Source of the DNA: Streptomyces sp. MMG1533 | Lineage (GTDB): Bacteria > Actinomycetota > Actinomycetes > Streptomycetales > Streptomycetaceae | Length of the DNA stretch: 64,000 nucleotides | NCBI RefSeq assembly: GCF_001279775.1 | Contig: NZ_LGDG01000225.1 | Location: 124,001 to 188,000, forward strand | Reading direction: 5' to 3' | Part shown: positions 1-7,389 of the stretch, one piece after another | Numbering within the stretch: position 1 is the stretch's first letter | Layout: every line of letters begins with the position of its first letter | Program-made: the position numbers and the translations under genes | The notes under the pieces: generated by a model | Seen by the model: only the letters and a program-made list of their open reading frames with translations | Told to the model about the DNA's origin: nothing | Databases searched by the model: none

Positions 1-280
1 CCCGGCGGCGGCTGATCGCGGCACGGCGGGACAGGGCGTGGTTGACGGCGATCCGGACGAGATACGCCCGCGGGTTGTCGATCCCGTCGAGTGAGCCGCC
101 GCCGCGCCGCCCCGTCCACGACAACCAGGTCTCCTGCAGCACGTCCTCGGTGTCGGCGACACTGCCCAGCATGTTGTAGACGACGCCGAACAACAGCTCG
201 CGATGTCCGACGAACAGACCGCCCGCGTCGACCGGTCTCCCCTCGGTCTCGGGAATGTCGGGAACGGACTGCTCGGACAT
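1..280 (-). CDS. ECF41/SigJ-like RNA polymerase sigma factor, 5' part only
   Basis: The gene runs leftward off the window edge, so only its first 93 codons are visible. The reading begins MSEQSVPDIPETEG and continues with the region-2 signature LLFGVVYNMLGSVADTED and then DNPRAYLVRIAVNHALSRRA. The phrase H-R-x-L-F-x-x-x-Y-x-M-L-G-S-x-A-D-x-E-D is typical of SigJ/ECF41-type extracytoplasmic-function sigma factors, which normally carry a C-terminal SnoaL-like domain that sets their activity. The ATG has a GGGAGG ribosome site about 8 nt upstream. Two copies of GGAATGTGAC lie just upstream, and on the gene's strand one reads TGTCACA, like the ECF41 -35 element. That suggests the gene reads its own promoter. 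The C-terminal half and any partner gene lie outside the window. Confidence 0.85.
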   Translation of the reverse strand, partial: MSEQSVPDIPETEGRPVDAGGLFVGHRELLFGVVYNMLGSVADTEDVLQETWLSWTGRRGGGSLDGIDNPRAYLVRIAVNHALSRRAAISRRR

Positions 281-331
281 GTGTGGGCCTCCCCAGTGGC
301 TCGCTCACCACTACGAGGGCCGGCGGGGGCC

Positions 332-362
332 GGAATGTGACATCAGGCCGGTGGAATGTGAC
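332..362 (-). promoter_or_regulatory. Twin direct repeat upstream of the sigma gene (ECF41-like -35)
   Basis: GGAATGTGAC occurs at 332-341 and again at 353-362, 21 bp apart, or two helical turns. On the sigma gene's strand the nearer copy reads TGTCACATTCC, which matches the TGTCACA -35 box known for ECF41 factors. A CGTA lies 20 nt further on, longer than the usual spacing to CGTC, so the exact promoter is uncertain. Confidence 0.45.
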
Positions 363-373
363 CCGCGTCTCAC

Positions 374-1096
374 CTAGGACGCGTCGTGGAAGACGATCCC
401 CAGCGCGTGGCGGCGACCCGAGCGCACCACGCTGACCCCGTGCCGCATCGCCCCGGCCGACCAGCCCCGCCGGGTGCGCACCGGGCGGTCCCGGGTCGTG
501 AAGACCAGCCCGTGACCTTGACGGAGCGCGGTCGCGGTGCCCCGGGACTGGGCGCGGGGACGCTGCTCCACCATCAGGAACTCGCCGCCCGTGTAGTCCG
601 TGCCGTACTCGTCGAGGCCGACGACCACCTGGAGCGGGAAGAGCATCTCGCCGAACACGTCCCGGTGCAGCGCGTTCCAGTCGCCCTGCCCGTACCGCAG
701 CAGGATCTGCGCCGAGCGGTCCTGCCCGGCCGCGTGACACCGCGCCAGCCACTCCTCGAGCGAGTCCGGCCAGGGTGCCGGCCGGCCGAGCCGGGCCGCC
801 CAGTCGCGGGCGACGGGCAGCAGGCGCGGATAGAGCGCCGCGCGCAGGGCACTCACCGGCGCGGGCAGGTCGTGCGTGAAGTAGCGGTACTCCCCGGATC
901 CGAACCGGTGCCGCGCCATGTCGACCGTGGTCCGGAACAGCTCCGGCTTCTCGTGGAGCGCCGCCAGATCACGGCATTCGGCGGGTGTCAGCAGCCGCCC
1001 GGTCGACGCGCAGCCGTGCTCGTCCAGTTCTGCGGCGAGCACGGTCCAGTCGGTGTCGGTGACCCGGCTGCGGGCCCGGTCGGTGGTGAGGGTCAT
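374..1096 (-). CDS. 2OG-Fe(II) dioxygenase-like protein (prolyl-hydroxylase type)
   Basis: A 240-residue protein with the jelly-roll iron site of 2-oxoglutarate/Fe(II) oxygenases. It has H-R-D in NALHRDVFGEM (the HxD pair), a distal His in AMRHGVSVV, and the 2OG-binding Arg region SGRRHALGIVFHD close to the C-terminus. The segment LFPLQVVVGLDEYG followed by TGGEFLMVEQ is typical of the family often annotated as proline hydroxylase. The start is the ATG of MTLTTDRA, with GCGAGGTC directly before it; a longer frame upstream has no ribosome site and is GC-frame noise. Substrate cannot be told from sequence. It lies alone between the sigma gene and a divergent toxin-antitoxin pair, followed by no terminator that I can see. 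Confidence 0.85.
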   Translation of the reverse strand: MTLTTDRARSRVTDTDWTVLAAELDEHGCASTGRLLTPAECRDLAALHEKPELFRTTVDMARHRFGSGEYRYFTHDLPAPVSALRAALYPRLLPVARDWAARLGRPAPWPDSLEEWLARCHAAGQDRSAQILLRYGQGDWNALHRDVFGEMLFPLQVVVGLDEYGTDYTGGEFLMVEQRPRAQSRGTATALRQGHGLVFTTRDRPVRTRRGWSAGAMRHGVSVVRSGRRHALGIVFHDAS

Positions 1097-1245
1097 GACC
1101 TCGCCCCTCTGCTTCCTCGTCCTGTGCCGTTCGTGGTTTCCCGTCCACGAGTCTGCTGTCCCGTCCGCCCCGCGTCCGGCGGGAATCGGACACGGTGTTC
1201 CCGTCCTTCCGGTACCGGTGCGCCACCTGCTTGACCTGGGCATAT

Positions 1246-1255
1246 TTACGAGTAA
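1246..1255. promoter_or_regulatory. Short palindrome TTACGAGTAA before the antitoxin gene
   Basis: TTAC-GA-GTAA lies 25 bp before the antitoxin ATG in the divergent spacer. Toxin-antitoxin operons are usually repressed by their antitoxin at such palindromes, so this is a candidate operator. It is short and could be chance. Confidence 0.3.
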
Positions 1256-1279
1256 GTACCCGAGCGGTACCGTGAGGGC

Positions 1280-1525
1280 ATGCCAGCTCTCAACGTGGAG
1301 TTCAGCGACCGCGAGCTAGAGGACCTGCGGCAGATAGCCAAGGAGCGGGGTACGTCCATGAAGGCTCTCGTGCGGGAGGCGGCCGCCGCCGACATCGCCC
1401 GGCACCGAGCGCTGCAGGAGGGCGCGGAGGCGTTCCGCCGGTTCTTCGCGTCCCACGCCGACGAGTTCGCGGAGGCTTTCCCGGACGACGAACCGTCCGC
1501 CAAGGGCGAGGGGCGGGTCGCCTGA
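1280..1525 (+). CDS. Antitoxin of a Doc/Fic-type toxin-antitoxin pair
   Basis: An 81-residue protein beginning MPALNVEFSDRELEDLRQIA, which reads as a ribbon-helix-helix strand and helix. It is followed by KERGTSMKALVREAAAADI, an acidic amphipathic helix and an Asp/Glu-rich tail. The layout fits an antitoxin that binds its own operator with the N-terminus and wraps the toxin with the C-terminus. Only 3 nt separate its stop from the toxin ATG, so the two are translationally coupled. The ATG follows GTGAGGGC. Family assignment rests on the partner and on the RHH-like N-terminus. Confidence 0.75.
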   Translation: MPALNVEFSDRELEDLRQIAKERGTSMKALVREAAAADIARHRALQEGAEAFRRFFASHADEFAEAFPDDEPSAKGEGRVA

Positions 1526-1528
1526 CTC

Positions 1529-1906
1529 ATGGCTCCCGTCGTTCACATCGACGTGCCCTGGCTGCTCCAGCGGCACGAAGAGGTCCTGCCCGAGCAGCCC
1601 ACGATCAACGACTTCTCCGCCTTAGTCGCCGCCGTCGCCCGGCACCGCGTCGACCCGCCCCGCCTCGGCGTGGACTCCGACCCGGCCTGGCGGGCAGCCG
1701 CGCTGCTGCACACCCTCGCCCTGCTCAAGCCGCTGCCGTCGGCCAACGCCCGCTTCGCCTGCGCGACAGCCGTGGCGTACATGTTCGTCAGCGGCGTCGG
1801 CATCGACCCGCCCTACGGCGCCCTCGTCGACCTCGCCCGCGACCTGATCTCCGGCAAGACGGACGTCTACGGCGCGGCCGACCGGCTGCGTTCCTGGCAG
1901 ATCTGA
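1529..1906 (+). CDS. Doc/Fic-family toxin with an altered Fic motif and a TTA codon
   Basis: A 125-residue protein of Doc-toxin length. It begins MAPVVHIDVPWLLQRHEEVL; the central Fic helix region is ALLKPLPSANARFACATAVAYM. Canonical Doc/Fic proteins have HxFx(D/N)(A/G)N(K/R)R; here the position of the catalytic His is Lys (L-K-P-L-P-S-A-N-A-R), while the A-N-x-R part remains. In Doc the His is needed to phosphorylate EF-Tu, so the chemistry here is either different or lost. Codon 32 (1622-1624) is TTA, so translation should require the developmentally controlled bldA leucyl-tRNA. The gene is coupled to the antitoxin and followed by a GC-rich hairpin. Confidence 0.8.
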   Translation: MAPVVHIDVPWLLQRHEEVLPEQPTINDFSALVAAVARHRVDPPRLGVDSDPAWRAAALLHTLALLKPLPSANARFACATAVAYMFVSGVGIDPPYGALVDLARDLISGKTDVYGAADRLRSWQI

Positions 1907-1941
1907 CGCTCCCCGGGTGCCGGCCCGCCGCCCGCCCCCGG

Positions 1942-1980
1942 GGCCGCCGGCCGAGGGCGGGAGGAACGGGGCCGGCGGCC
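1942..1980 (+). terminator. Hairpin after the toxin gene
   Basis: GGCCGCCGGCC at 1942-1952 pairs with GGCCGGCGGCC at 1970-1980, an 11-bp perfect stem with a 17-nt loop and no T-run. It lies 36 bp after the toxin stop, fitting a Streptomyces-type terminator. Confidence 0.5.
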
Positions 1981-2417
1981 GACTTCGCGCAGGAGAGCCG
2001 CCGTCCTGCGCGGGGGCCTCCGAGGAAAAGGCCGGTTCCAGTGCACTACGCGGCGGTGTGCGCCGGGAGCGTGCGTACCGCTCCGGCGCGTGCGCGTGAT
2101 TCACACGGGGCGCATACGAGGGCGAAAGCCGGTACCGGCTCGATGAGTTGCCCGCTGCCTCGTAGCCGTATCTGACTTTCTTTCAATGGTGTGGATGTTT
2201 CCCAAGTGCCTTGTTGGTCATGAGTGACTGTGCCAGGGTGAACAACCGGTGTGGGGGGTAAGGGCCGGCTCGGATTCGTCCCGTGGGGAACCGGGATGGA
2301 CGGAGGTTGGTGAATTCATGCTCCTCGCGTCGCGCCCGAAAGGTGAGCGCCGGTCCGGGCTCCTTTCCGGCGACCAGAACTTCTGTGTCCCCATGCGCGT
2401 GGGAAGGAATCCGCTCA
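1981..2417. other. Non-coding stretch upstream of the ricin-lectin gene
   Basis: I see no convincing gene in either strand. The frames that stay open here are Arg/Pro-rich and have no ribosome site. The last 20 bp hold GGAAGGAA, the ribosome site for the GTG at 2418. No confident -35/-10 pair was found. Confidence 0.5.
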
Positions 2418-4040
2418 GTGCCCACCCCCCACCCCCCTCGCCCTCCTTACCCCCAGGCCGGCGGGGTTCCCGAAGAATCCGACGAGATCCTCGGCGCCGC
2501 GCTGAGAGGCCGCACGGACATCGAGGTCGGCAAGTCCGTCGCGCTGCTCATGGCTCGGCACTGGCATCCGGCCCACGAGTACGCGGCGATCTGTCTGGCC
2601 TCCCCGGAGGACACCGCCTCCATGGTCACCGCCGCCGCCTTTCACCAGGTCTTCGACCGGCTGACCCTCGGCGAGCCGGCCGTGGCGCTGCGCCCGCGGC
2701 TTCTGGTGACCGTGCGGGACACGGTCAGACAGTGGTCGGCCGAGGACCGGATATCCGCAGTCATGCCGGAGTTGGGGAAACCCGCCGGAGGCCGCGGTAT
2801 GCGCGTGGCCAAGTCCCTGACGCCCGAAAATCGCAAGTTGGCGGAGCGTTCATTCCATGCGCTTCCCGGACTCGCACGGTGTTTGCTGTGGCACGTCGAG
2901 GTCGAGGCGGAGGGTATTGCCGTCCCCGCCGCACTCCTTGGCATGGATACCGACACCGCGTCGGCCGCTCTCGAACAGGCGCGTGAAAAACTCCGCGAAG
3001 GTTGTGTACATGCCCATCGGGAACTCGCGCCGACGAAGGATTGCCGCTTCTACAACCGACTCCTCGACGTTCCCATTCGCCGCGGCGGGGCCCTGCTGCC
3101 GGATGTCCAGCAGCATCTGGGGGAGTGCCGCCACTGCCGAAACGCCGCCGAACAACTGAGCCATTTCGAGGGCGGTTTGGGTGTGCTGCTCGCCGAGGCG
3201 GTGCTCGGCTGGGGCGGCCGACGCTATCTGGAGTCCCGACCGGGCCGGACGGAGCAGCCTCCCCGCACGCGCGGATCCTCCCGGCACGGCGGCGGACGCC
3301 GTCGTCTGCTGGCGGGGATCCCCGCTCCCGGCCGCCGGATCCCGGGCGGACTGCGCTCCTCGAGGACGCTCCTGACGGGTGTGGGCCTGGCCTCCGCAGG
3401 ACTGCTCGCGACCGTACTCGTCGCCAGTCTGTGGTCGGACGAGGACGGCGTCGACCCGGCCGCCTCCACCAGCGCGTCCGGCGGCGTCGGCGCCGCCCCG
3501 GGCGCCGGTTCCCAGGCCCCGCCGACGGCGTCCTCCGGCACCGCCCAGCTCCCCGGCACGCCGGGACGCACCAGACTGCGCAACATCGGCGCCGACCTGT
3601 GCCTCGACATCACGGGCGAGCCGAAGCCCGGGGCGGGTACGGAGCTGGCGGCATGTTCGTCCGCCCCGACACAGCAGTGGTCGTACGAGAGCGACGGGCT
3701 GCTGCGCAGCGTGGCCGACCCCGACCTGTGTCTCGACTCGCACGCCGACGCGGGCGTGGTCATCCTCGGCAGGTGCGCCGGGGACAAGGCCAAGCGGTCC
3801 TACGACGTGCGCTACGACCTCACCGTGCAGGGCGAGTTACTGCCCCGCTGGGACGAGCAGCTCGCCCTCGCCTCCACCACCGACGACCCGGGCGCCGACA
3901 TCGTCGTCAAGGTCCGCGACGGCTCCGCCGAGCAGCGCTGGCTGACCGACCCGGCCTCGACGGCCACCCCCGGTTCGCTGTCGGTCACCGGGACCCAGAC
4001 GCCCGGCGCGCGGGTGGTGGGGCTGGCGGACCGGACCTAG
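2418..4040 (+). CDS. One-span membrane protein: sigma-like N-domain, HxxxCxxC zinc finger, extracellular ricin-B lectin
   Basis: A 540-residue protein. The start is GTG with GGAAGGAA 8 nt upstream; a longer frame has no ribosome site. Residues 20-200 are helical and resemble a degenerate ECF sigma region (DEILGAALRGRTDIEVG, then an HTH-like VEAEGIAVPAALLGMDTD). HLGECRHCRNA at about 232-243 is an anti-sigma zinc-binding motif. A transmembrane segment (LLTGVGLASAGLLATVLVAS) lies near 317-338, then a Ser/Thr/Ala/Pro linker. A ricin-type beta-trefoil (LCLDITGEPKPGAG, QQWSYESDG, DLCLDSHAD) occupies about 384-520. So the lectin should face outside and the sigma-like part inside. Codon 474 (3837-3839) is TTA, predicting bldA dependence. 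What the lectin binds is unknown. Confidence 0.75.
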   Translation: MPTPHPPRPPYPQAGGVPEESDEILGAALRGRTDIEVGKSVALLMARHWHPAHEYAAICLASPEDTASMVTAAAFHQVFDRLTLGEPAVALRPRLLVTVRDTVRQWSAEDRISAVMPELGKPAGGRGMRVAKSLTPENRKLAERSFHALPGLARCLLWHVEVEAEGIAVPAALLGMDTDTASAALEQAREKLREGCVHAHRELAPTKDCRFYNRLLDVPIRRGGALLPDVQQHLGECRHCRNAAEQLSHFEGGLGVLLAEAVLGWGGRRYLESRPGRTEQPPRTRGSSRHGGGRRRLLAGIPAPGRRIPGGLRSSRTLLTGVGLASAGLLATVLVASLWSDEDGVDPAASTSASGGVGAAPGAGSQAPPTASSGTAQLPGTPGRTRLRNIGADLCLDITGEPKPGAGTELAACSSAPTQQWSYESDGLLRSVADPDLCLDSHADAGVVILGRCAGDKAKRSYDVRYDLTVQGELLPRWDEQLALASTTDDPGADIVVKVRDGSAEQRWLTDPASTATPGSLSVTGTQTPGARVVGLADRT

Positions 4041-4058
4041 GCAGGGCCTTCCCGGCTC

Positions 4059-5228
4059 TCATGCCGGCTCCTCCACCAGGTCGGCGGGGCCGACGCTCGC
4101 CGGTGTGGCGTGGCCGGACAGGGCCAGGGTGAGGTCCAACTCCGCGAGCAGACAGCGGATCACGTGCTCGACGCCCGCCTGGCCGTCGAGTCCGAGACCG
4201 TAGACGTACGGCCGTCCGACGCAAACCGCCCGGGCGCCCAGGGCGAGGGCCTTGAAGACGTCGTCGCCCGTGCGGACGCCGCTGTCGAACAGAACGGTCA
4301 GCCGGTCGCCGACCGCTGCCGCGACCCGCGGCAGCGCGTCGGCCGCCGCGACCGAGCCGGCCACCTGACGGCCGCCGTGGTTGGACACCACCACGCCGTC
4401 CATCCCGGCGTCGGCGGCGAGCCGGGCGTCGTCCGGGTGCAGGACGCCCTTGAGGACGATCGGGCCGTCCCAGTTCTCCCGCAGGAACGCCAGGTCCGGC
4501 CAGGTCTTGGCGGGATCCGCGAACATGCCGACGAAGTGCATCACCGCCGCGTTCGGATCCTCGTGCACCGGCTTCGCCAGGCCCGCCCGGAAGGCCGGGT
4601 CGGAGAAGTAGTTGGCGGTGCCCACGCCGTGCAGGAACGGCAGATACGCCTGGTCGAGGTCGCGGGGCCGCCAGGACAGGAGGGGGGTGTCGAGGGTGAC
4701 GACCAGTGCCGTGAACCCGGCCGCCCTCGCCCGGGCGAGGAAGCTCCGGGCCACCTCGGGGTCCTTCGGCCAGTACAGCTGGAACCAGCGCTCGGCGTCC
4801 CCCATCGCCTCGGCGACCTGCTCCATCGGCGTGCTGGACGCCGAGGACAGGATGTACGGCACGCCCTGCGCGGCGGCGGCCCGGGCGGCGGCCGACTCGG
4901 CCTCCGGGTGCATGATCGACAGCACGCCGACCGGCGCCAGGGCCAGCGGTGCGGGCAGAGCGCGGCCCAGCACCTCGACGGACAGGTCCCGTTCGTGGAC
5001 GTCCCGCAGCATGCGCGGCACGATCCGGCGGCGCTCCAGAGCGGCCCGGTTGGCGCGGGCCGTGCTGCCGTCACCCGCGCTGCCCGCCACATAACCGACC
5101 GGGCCGGGGCCGAGCCGCTGCTCGGTCAGCTCCTCCAGCCGGGTCAGATCGGTGGGCAGGCGGGGTACGGCGCCCGACATCCCGTTCAGATAGATCTCGT
5201 ACTGGAAGTCCGCCCAGTGCTTGCCCAT
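4059..5228 (-). CDS. FMN-dependent alpha-hydroxy-acid oxidase, lactate 2-monooxygenase-like
   Basis: A 389-residue TIM-barrel flavoprotein. Visible marks are LALAPVGVLSIMHPEAE, YILSSASSTPMEQV, WFQLYWPKD, TLDTPLLSWRPRD, the FMN-binding lysine in VLKGVLHPDDA, the catalytic SNHGGRQV (His as base, Arg for carboxylate) and FDSGVRTGDD. The insertion FLHGVGTANYFSDPAFRAGL and the length resemble lactate 2-monooxygenase (lactate to acetate plus CO2) more than short glycolate oxidases. Mandelate- or other 2-hydroxy-acid oxidation is possible. The enzyme is cytosolic and not obviously in an operon: a remnant gene follows upstream on the same strand. Confidence 0.85.
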   Translation of the reverse strand: MGKHWADFQYEIYLNGMSGAVPRLPTDLTRLEELTEQRLGPGPVGYVAGSAGDGSTARANRAALERRRIVPRMLRDVHERDLSVEVLGRALPAPLALAPVGVLSIMHPEAESAAARAAAAQGVPYILSSASSTPMEQVAEAMGDAERWFQLYWPKDPEVARSFLARARAAGFTALVVTLDTPLLSWRPRDLDQAYLPFLHGVGTANYFSDPAFRAGLAKPVHEDPNAAVMHFVGMFADPAKTWPDLAFLRENWDGPIVLKGVLHPDDARLAADAGMDGVVVSNHGGRQVAGSVAAADALPRVAAAVGDRLTVLFDSGVRTGDDVFKALALGARAVCVGRPYVYGLGLDGQAGVEHVIRCLLAELDLTLALSGHATPASVGPADLVEEPA

Positions 5229-5318
5229 CGGTACCGCCCCGCCTCTCCTCGTCGAGCAGCGTCGCCCCGACCATACCGGCGAGTACGCTCAGCTCCGCTT
5301 ACCGGGGCGGACGAGGCG

Positions 5319-5513
5319 TCAGGGTCCGGCGGCCGACTCGTGCAGGACGCGGGCCGGCTCGCGCGGCTGCGAGAACATCGGCCGGTTCCGATCCGTCGGC
5401 TGCCCCACCGGGATGCCCGAGTAGCTGTGCCCGGCCACGACGGCCTCGCGCAGTCCGAAGCGCTCGGCCTCGCCCACGACGGCCTGGCCATGGGTCTGCT
5501 GCCCGGCGGGCAT
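5319..5513 (-). pseudogene. Alpha/beta-hydrolase relic (nucleophile elbow only)
   Basis: A 64-codon frame with a good GGGAGG site before its ATG. Its middle reads AERFGLREAVVAGHSYSGIP, which is the strand-turn-helix around the G-H-S-x-S-G nucleophile elbow of alpha/beta hydrolases. After this it departs into unrelated sequence (GQPTDRNRPMF...). Full enzymes of this fold are about 250-300 residues, so nearly all of the fold is missing, including the acid and His of the triad. It is best read as a decayed gene, though a short peptide could still be made. Confidence 0.5.
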
Positions 5514-5542
5514 CCCTTGCCTCCCGGAGAGGGCGGACAGGG

Positions 5543-7138
5543 TCAGGGGGTGGACCCGTGCCCGGCCGCGCGCAGTTCGGCCGCGGTCTTCTCGGCCTGT
5601 GCCCCGGGACCGGTGATCGGCGGCACCGGGGTGTCGACGGTACGGGCCAGCCGCGCCCCCTCGGGGCCGTAGGCGGCCCGGGGTTCGGGGAACAGCCTCA
5701 GCATGGCCAGGTACAGCACCGCGGACACGACCAGCGACAGCGGCAGGCTGATGTCGACGCCGTTCGCCAGATCGCCCAGCGGGCCGACGAACTGTCCCGG
5801 GATGTCGGTGAAGAGCACTCCGACGAGCGCCGACACCCACCAGGCGGTCATGCCGCGCCAGTTCCAGCCGTGCGCGAACCAGTAACGGCCGCCGCGCTGA
5901 CGGCGGTTGAAGACCTGCAGCGCCTCCGGGTCGTACCAGCCGCGCCGGACGTGGAAGCCAAGGATCATCACGACCATCCACGGCGTGGTGCAGGTGATGA
6001 TCATCGTGGCGAAGGTCGAGATCGACTGCACGAGGTTCAGCCCGAAGCGCCCGACGAAGATGAACGCGATGGACAACACGCCGACCAGCACCGTCGCCTG
6101 CACCCGGGACAGCCGCGGGAACACCGAGGAGAAGTCGAGCCCGGTGCCGTACAGCGAGGTCGTGCCCGTGGACATGCCGCCGATCAGCGCCAGCAGACAC
6201 ACCGGGAGGAAGAACCAGCCGGGCGAGATCGCCAGCAGCCCGCCCACGAAGTCGGGGGCGGCGGGATCGACGTACTCCGGCGCCTTCCTGGCGATGATGC
6301 TCGCGGTCGCCAGGCCGAAGACGAACGGCAGCAGCGTCGCGATCTGCGACAGGAACGCGGCGCCGACGACCCGGCGGCGCGGGGTGCTCGCCGGGATGTA
6401 GCGCGACCAGTCGCCGAGGAACGCCCCGAACGACACCGGGTTCGACAGCACGATCAGCGCCGCGCCGATGAAGGACGGCCAGAACAAGGCGTCGGTCGCC
6501 GCGTCCGCCGAGTCGGTGAACACGCCCGCGTACGAAGGGTCGAAGTCGCCGGCGAAGGCGATCGCGCCGAGCAGGAACAGGACGGTCGCCGAGGCCACCG
6601 CGACCTTGTTGACGAACAGCATGAACCGGAAGCCGTACACGCACACCGCGAGGACCAGCCCGGCGAACAGCGCGTACGCGACGCCGTACGACACATCGCT
6701 GCGCTCCAGGCCGAAGAGCCGGTGCGCGCCGCCGACCAGGGCGTCGCCGGAGCTCCACACCGAGATGGAGAAGAAGGCGATCGCGGTGAGCAGAGAGAGG
6801 AAGGAGCCGACCACCCGGCCGTGCACACCGAGGTGCGCGGACGACGAGACGGCGTTGTTGGTGCCGTTGACCGGACCGAACACCGCCATCGGGCACAGGA
6901 TCAGCGCACCCACGACGACTCCGAGGAGCGTGGCCGCGAGCCCCTGCCAGAAGGACAGGCCGAACAGGATCGGGAAGGCGCCGAGCACACAGGTGGAGAA
7001 GGTGTTGGCGCCGCCGAAGGCGAGCCGGAACAGGTCGAGAGGGCTCGCGCTGCGGTCCGCGTCGGGGATGCGGTCGACGCCGTGCGTCTCGACCTCCGTC
7101 AGGGACGGCGCGGGGGAGGTGTCGGGCTGCGGGGACAA
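5543..7138 (-). CDS. NCS1-family nucleobase/hydantoin-type permease
   Basis: A 531-residue integral membrane protein with about 12 hydrophobic segments. The N-terminus (ETHGVDRIPDADRS then FRLAFGGANTFSTCVLGAFP) and the helix VFGPVNGTNNAVSSSAHLG are characteristic of the cytosine/purine/allantoin permease group, which imports nucleobases or related compounds with Na+ or H+. NPVSFGAFLGDWSRYIP is another family hallmark. The exact substrate (cytosine, purine, allantoin, thiamine-like) cannot be assigned. Leftward monocistronic gene; a 16-bp tandem repeat lies about 190 bp upstream. Confidence 0.85.
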   Translation of the reverse strand: MSPQPDTSPAPSLTEVETHGVDRIPDADRSASPLDLFRLAFGGANTFSTCVLGAFPILFGLSFWQGLAATLLGVVVGALILCPMAVFGPVNGTNNAVSSSAHLGVHGRVVGSFLSLLTAIAFFSISVWSSGDALVGGAHRLFGLERSDVSYGVAYALFAGLVLAVCVYGFRFMLFVNKVAVASATVLFLLGAIAFAGDFDPSYAGVFTDSADAATDALFWPSFIGAALIVLSNPVSFGAFLGDWSRYIPASTPRRRVVGAAFLSQIATLLPFVFGLATASIIARKAPEYVDPAAPDFVGGLLAISPGWFFLPVCLLALIGGMSTGTTSLYGTGLDFSSVFPRLSRVQATVLVGVLSIAFIFVGRFGLNLVQSISTFATMIITCTTPWMVVMILGFHVRRGWYDPEALQVFNRRQRGGRYWFAHGWNWRGMTAWWVSALVGVLFTDIPGQFVGPLGDLANGVDISLPLSLVVSAVLYLAMLRLFPEPRAAYGPEGARLARTVDTPVPPITGPGAQAEKTAAELRAAGHGSTP

Positions 7139-7325
7139 GGGGGCTCCAGCGAGGGGACGGCGGTGGAGCGCGTGGTGGCGCGGTGGCGAGGACGGCCGCT
7201 CGCCGTCGCCGGGGTGTGGGATGCGAACGGATGCCGTCCTCTTCGGGATCTGCCGACCGTAAGGCCGTGCACGAGACCCGCACCAGAGGACGGTTCATCC
7301 ATCCTGCGGGGCGCAATTGTGCGAA

Positions 7326-7389
7326 TCATCCACCTCTCGGCTCATCCACCTCTCGGCTCATCCACCTCCCGGCTCATCCACCTCCCGGT
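7326..7389. repeat. Four tandem copies of a 16-bp unit
   Basis: The unit TCATCCACCTCTCGGC repeats four times without a gap at 7326, 7342, 7358 and 7374. Copies 3 and 4 have C for T in the CTCTC part. The array begins immediately after the stop codon of the leftward gene at 7389-7940. A degenerate half copy (TTCATCCATCC) lies at about 7288. Confidence 0.9.

Noticed and set aside
1917..2099. A 60-residue plus-strand frame after the toxin gene
   Set aside because: It overlaps the terminator hairpin, has biased composition and no ribosome site.
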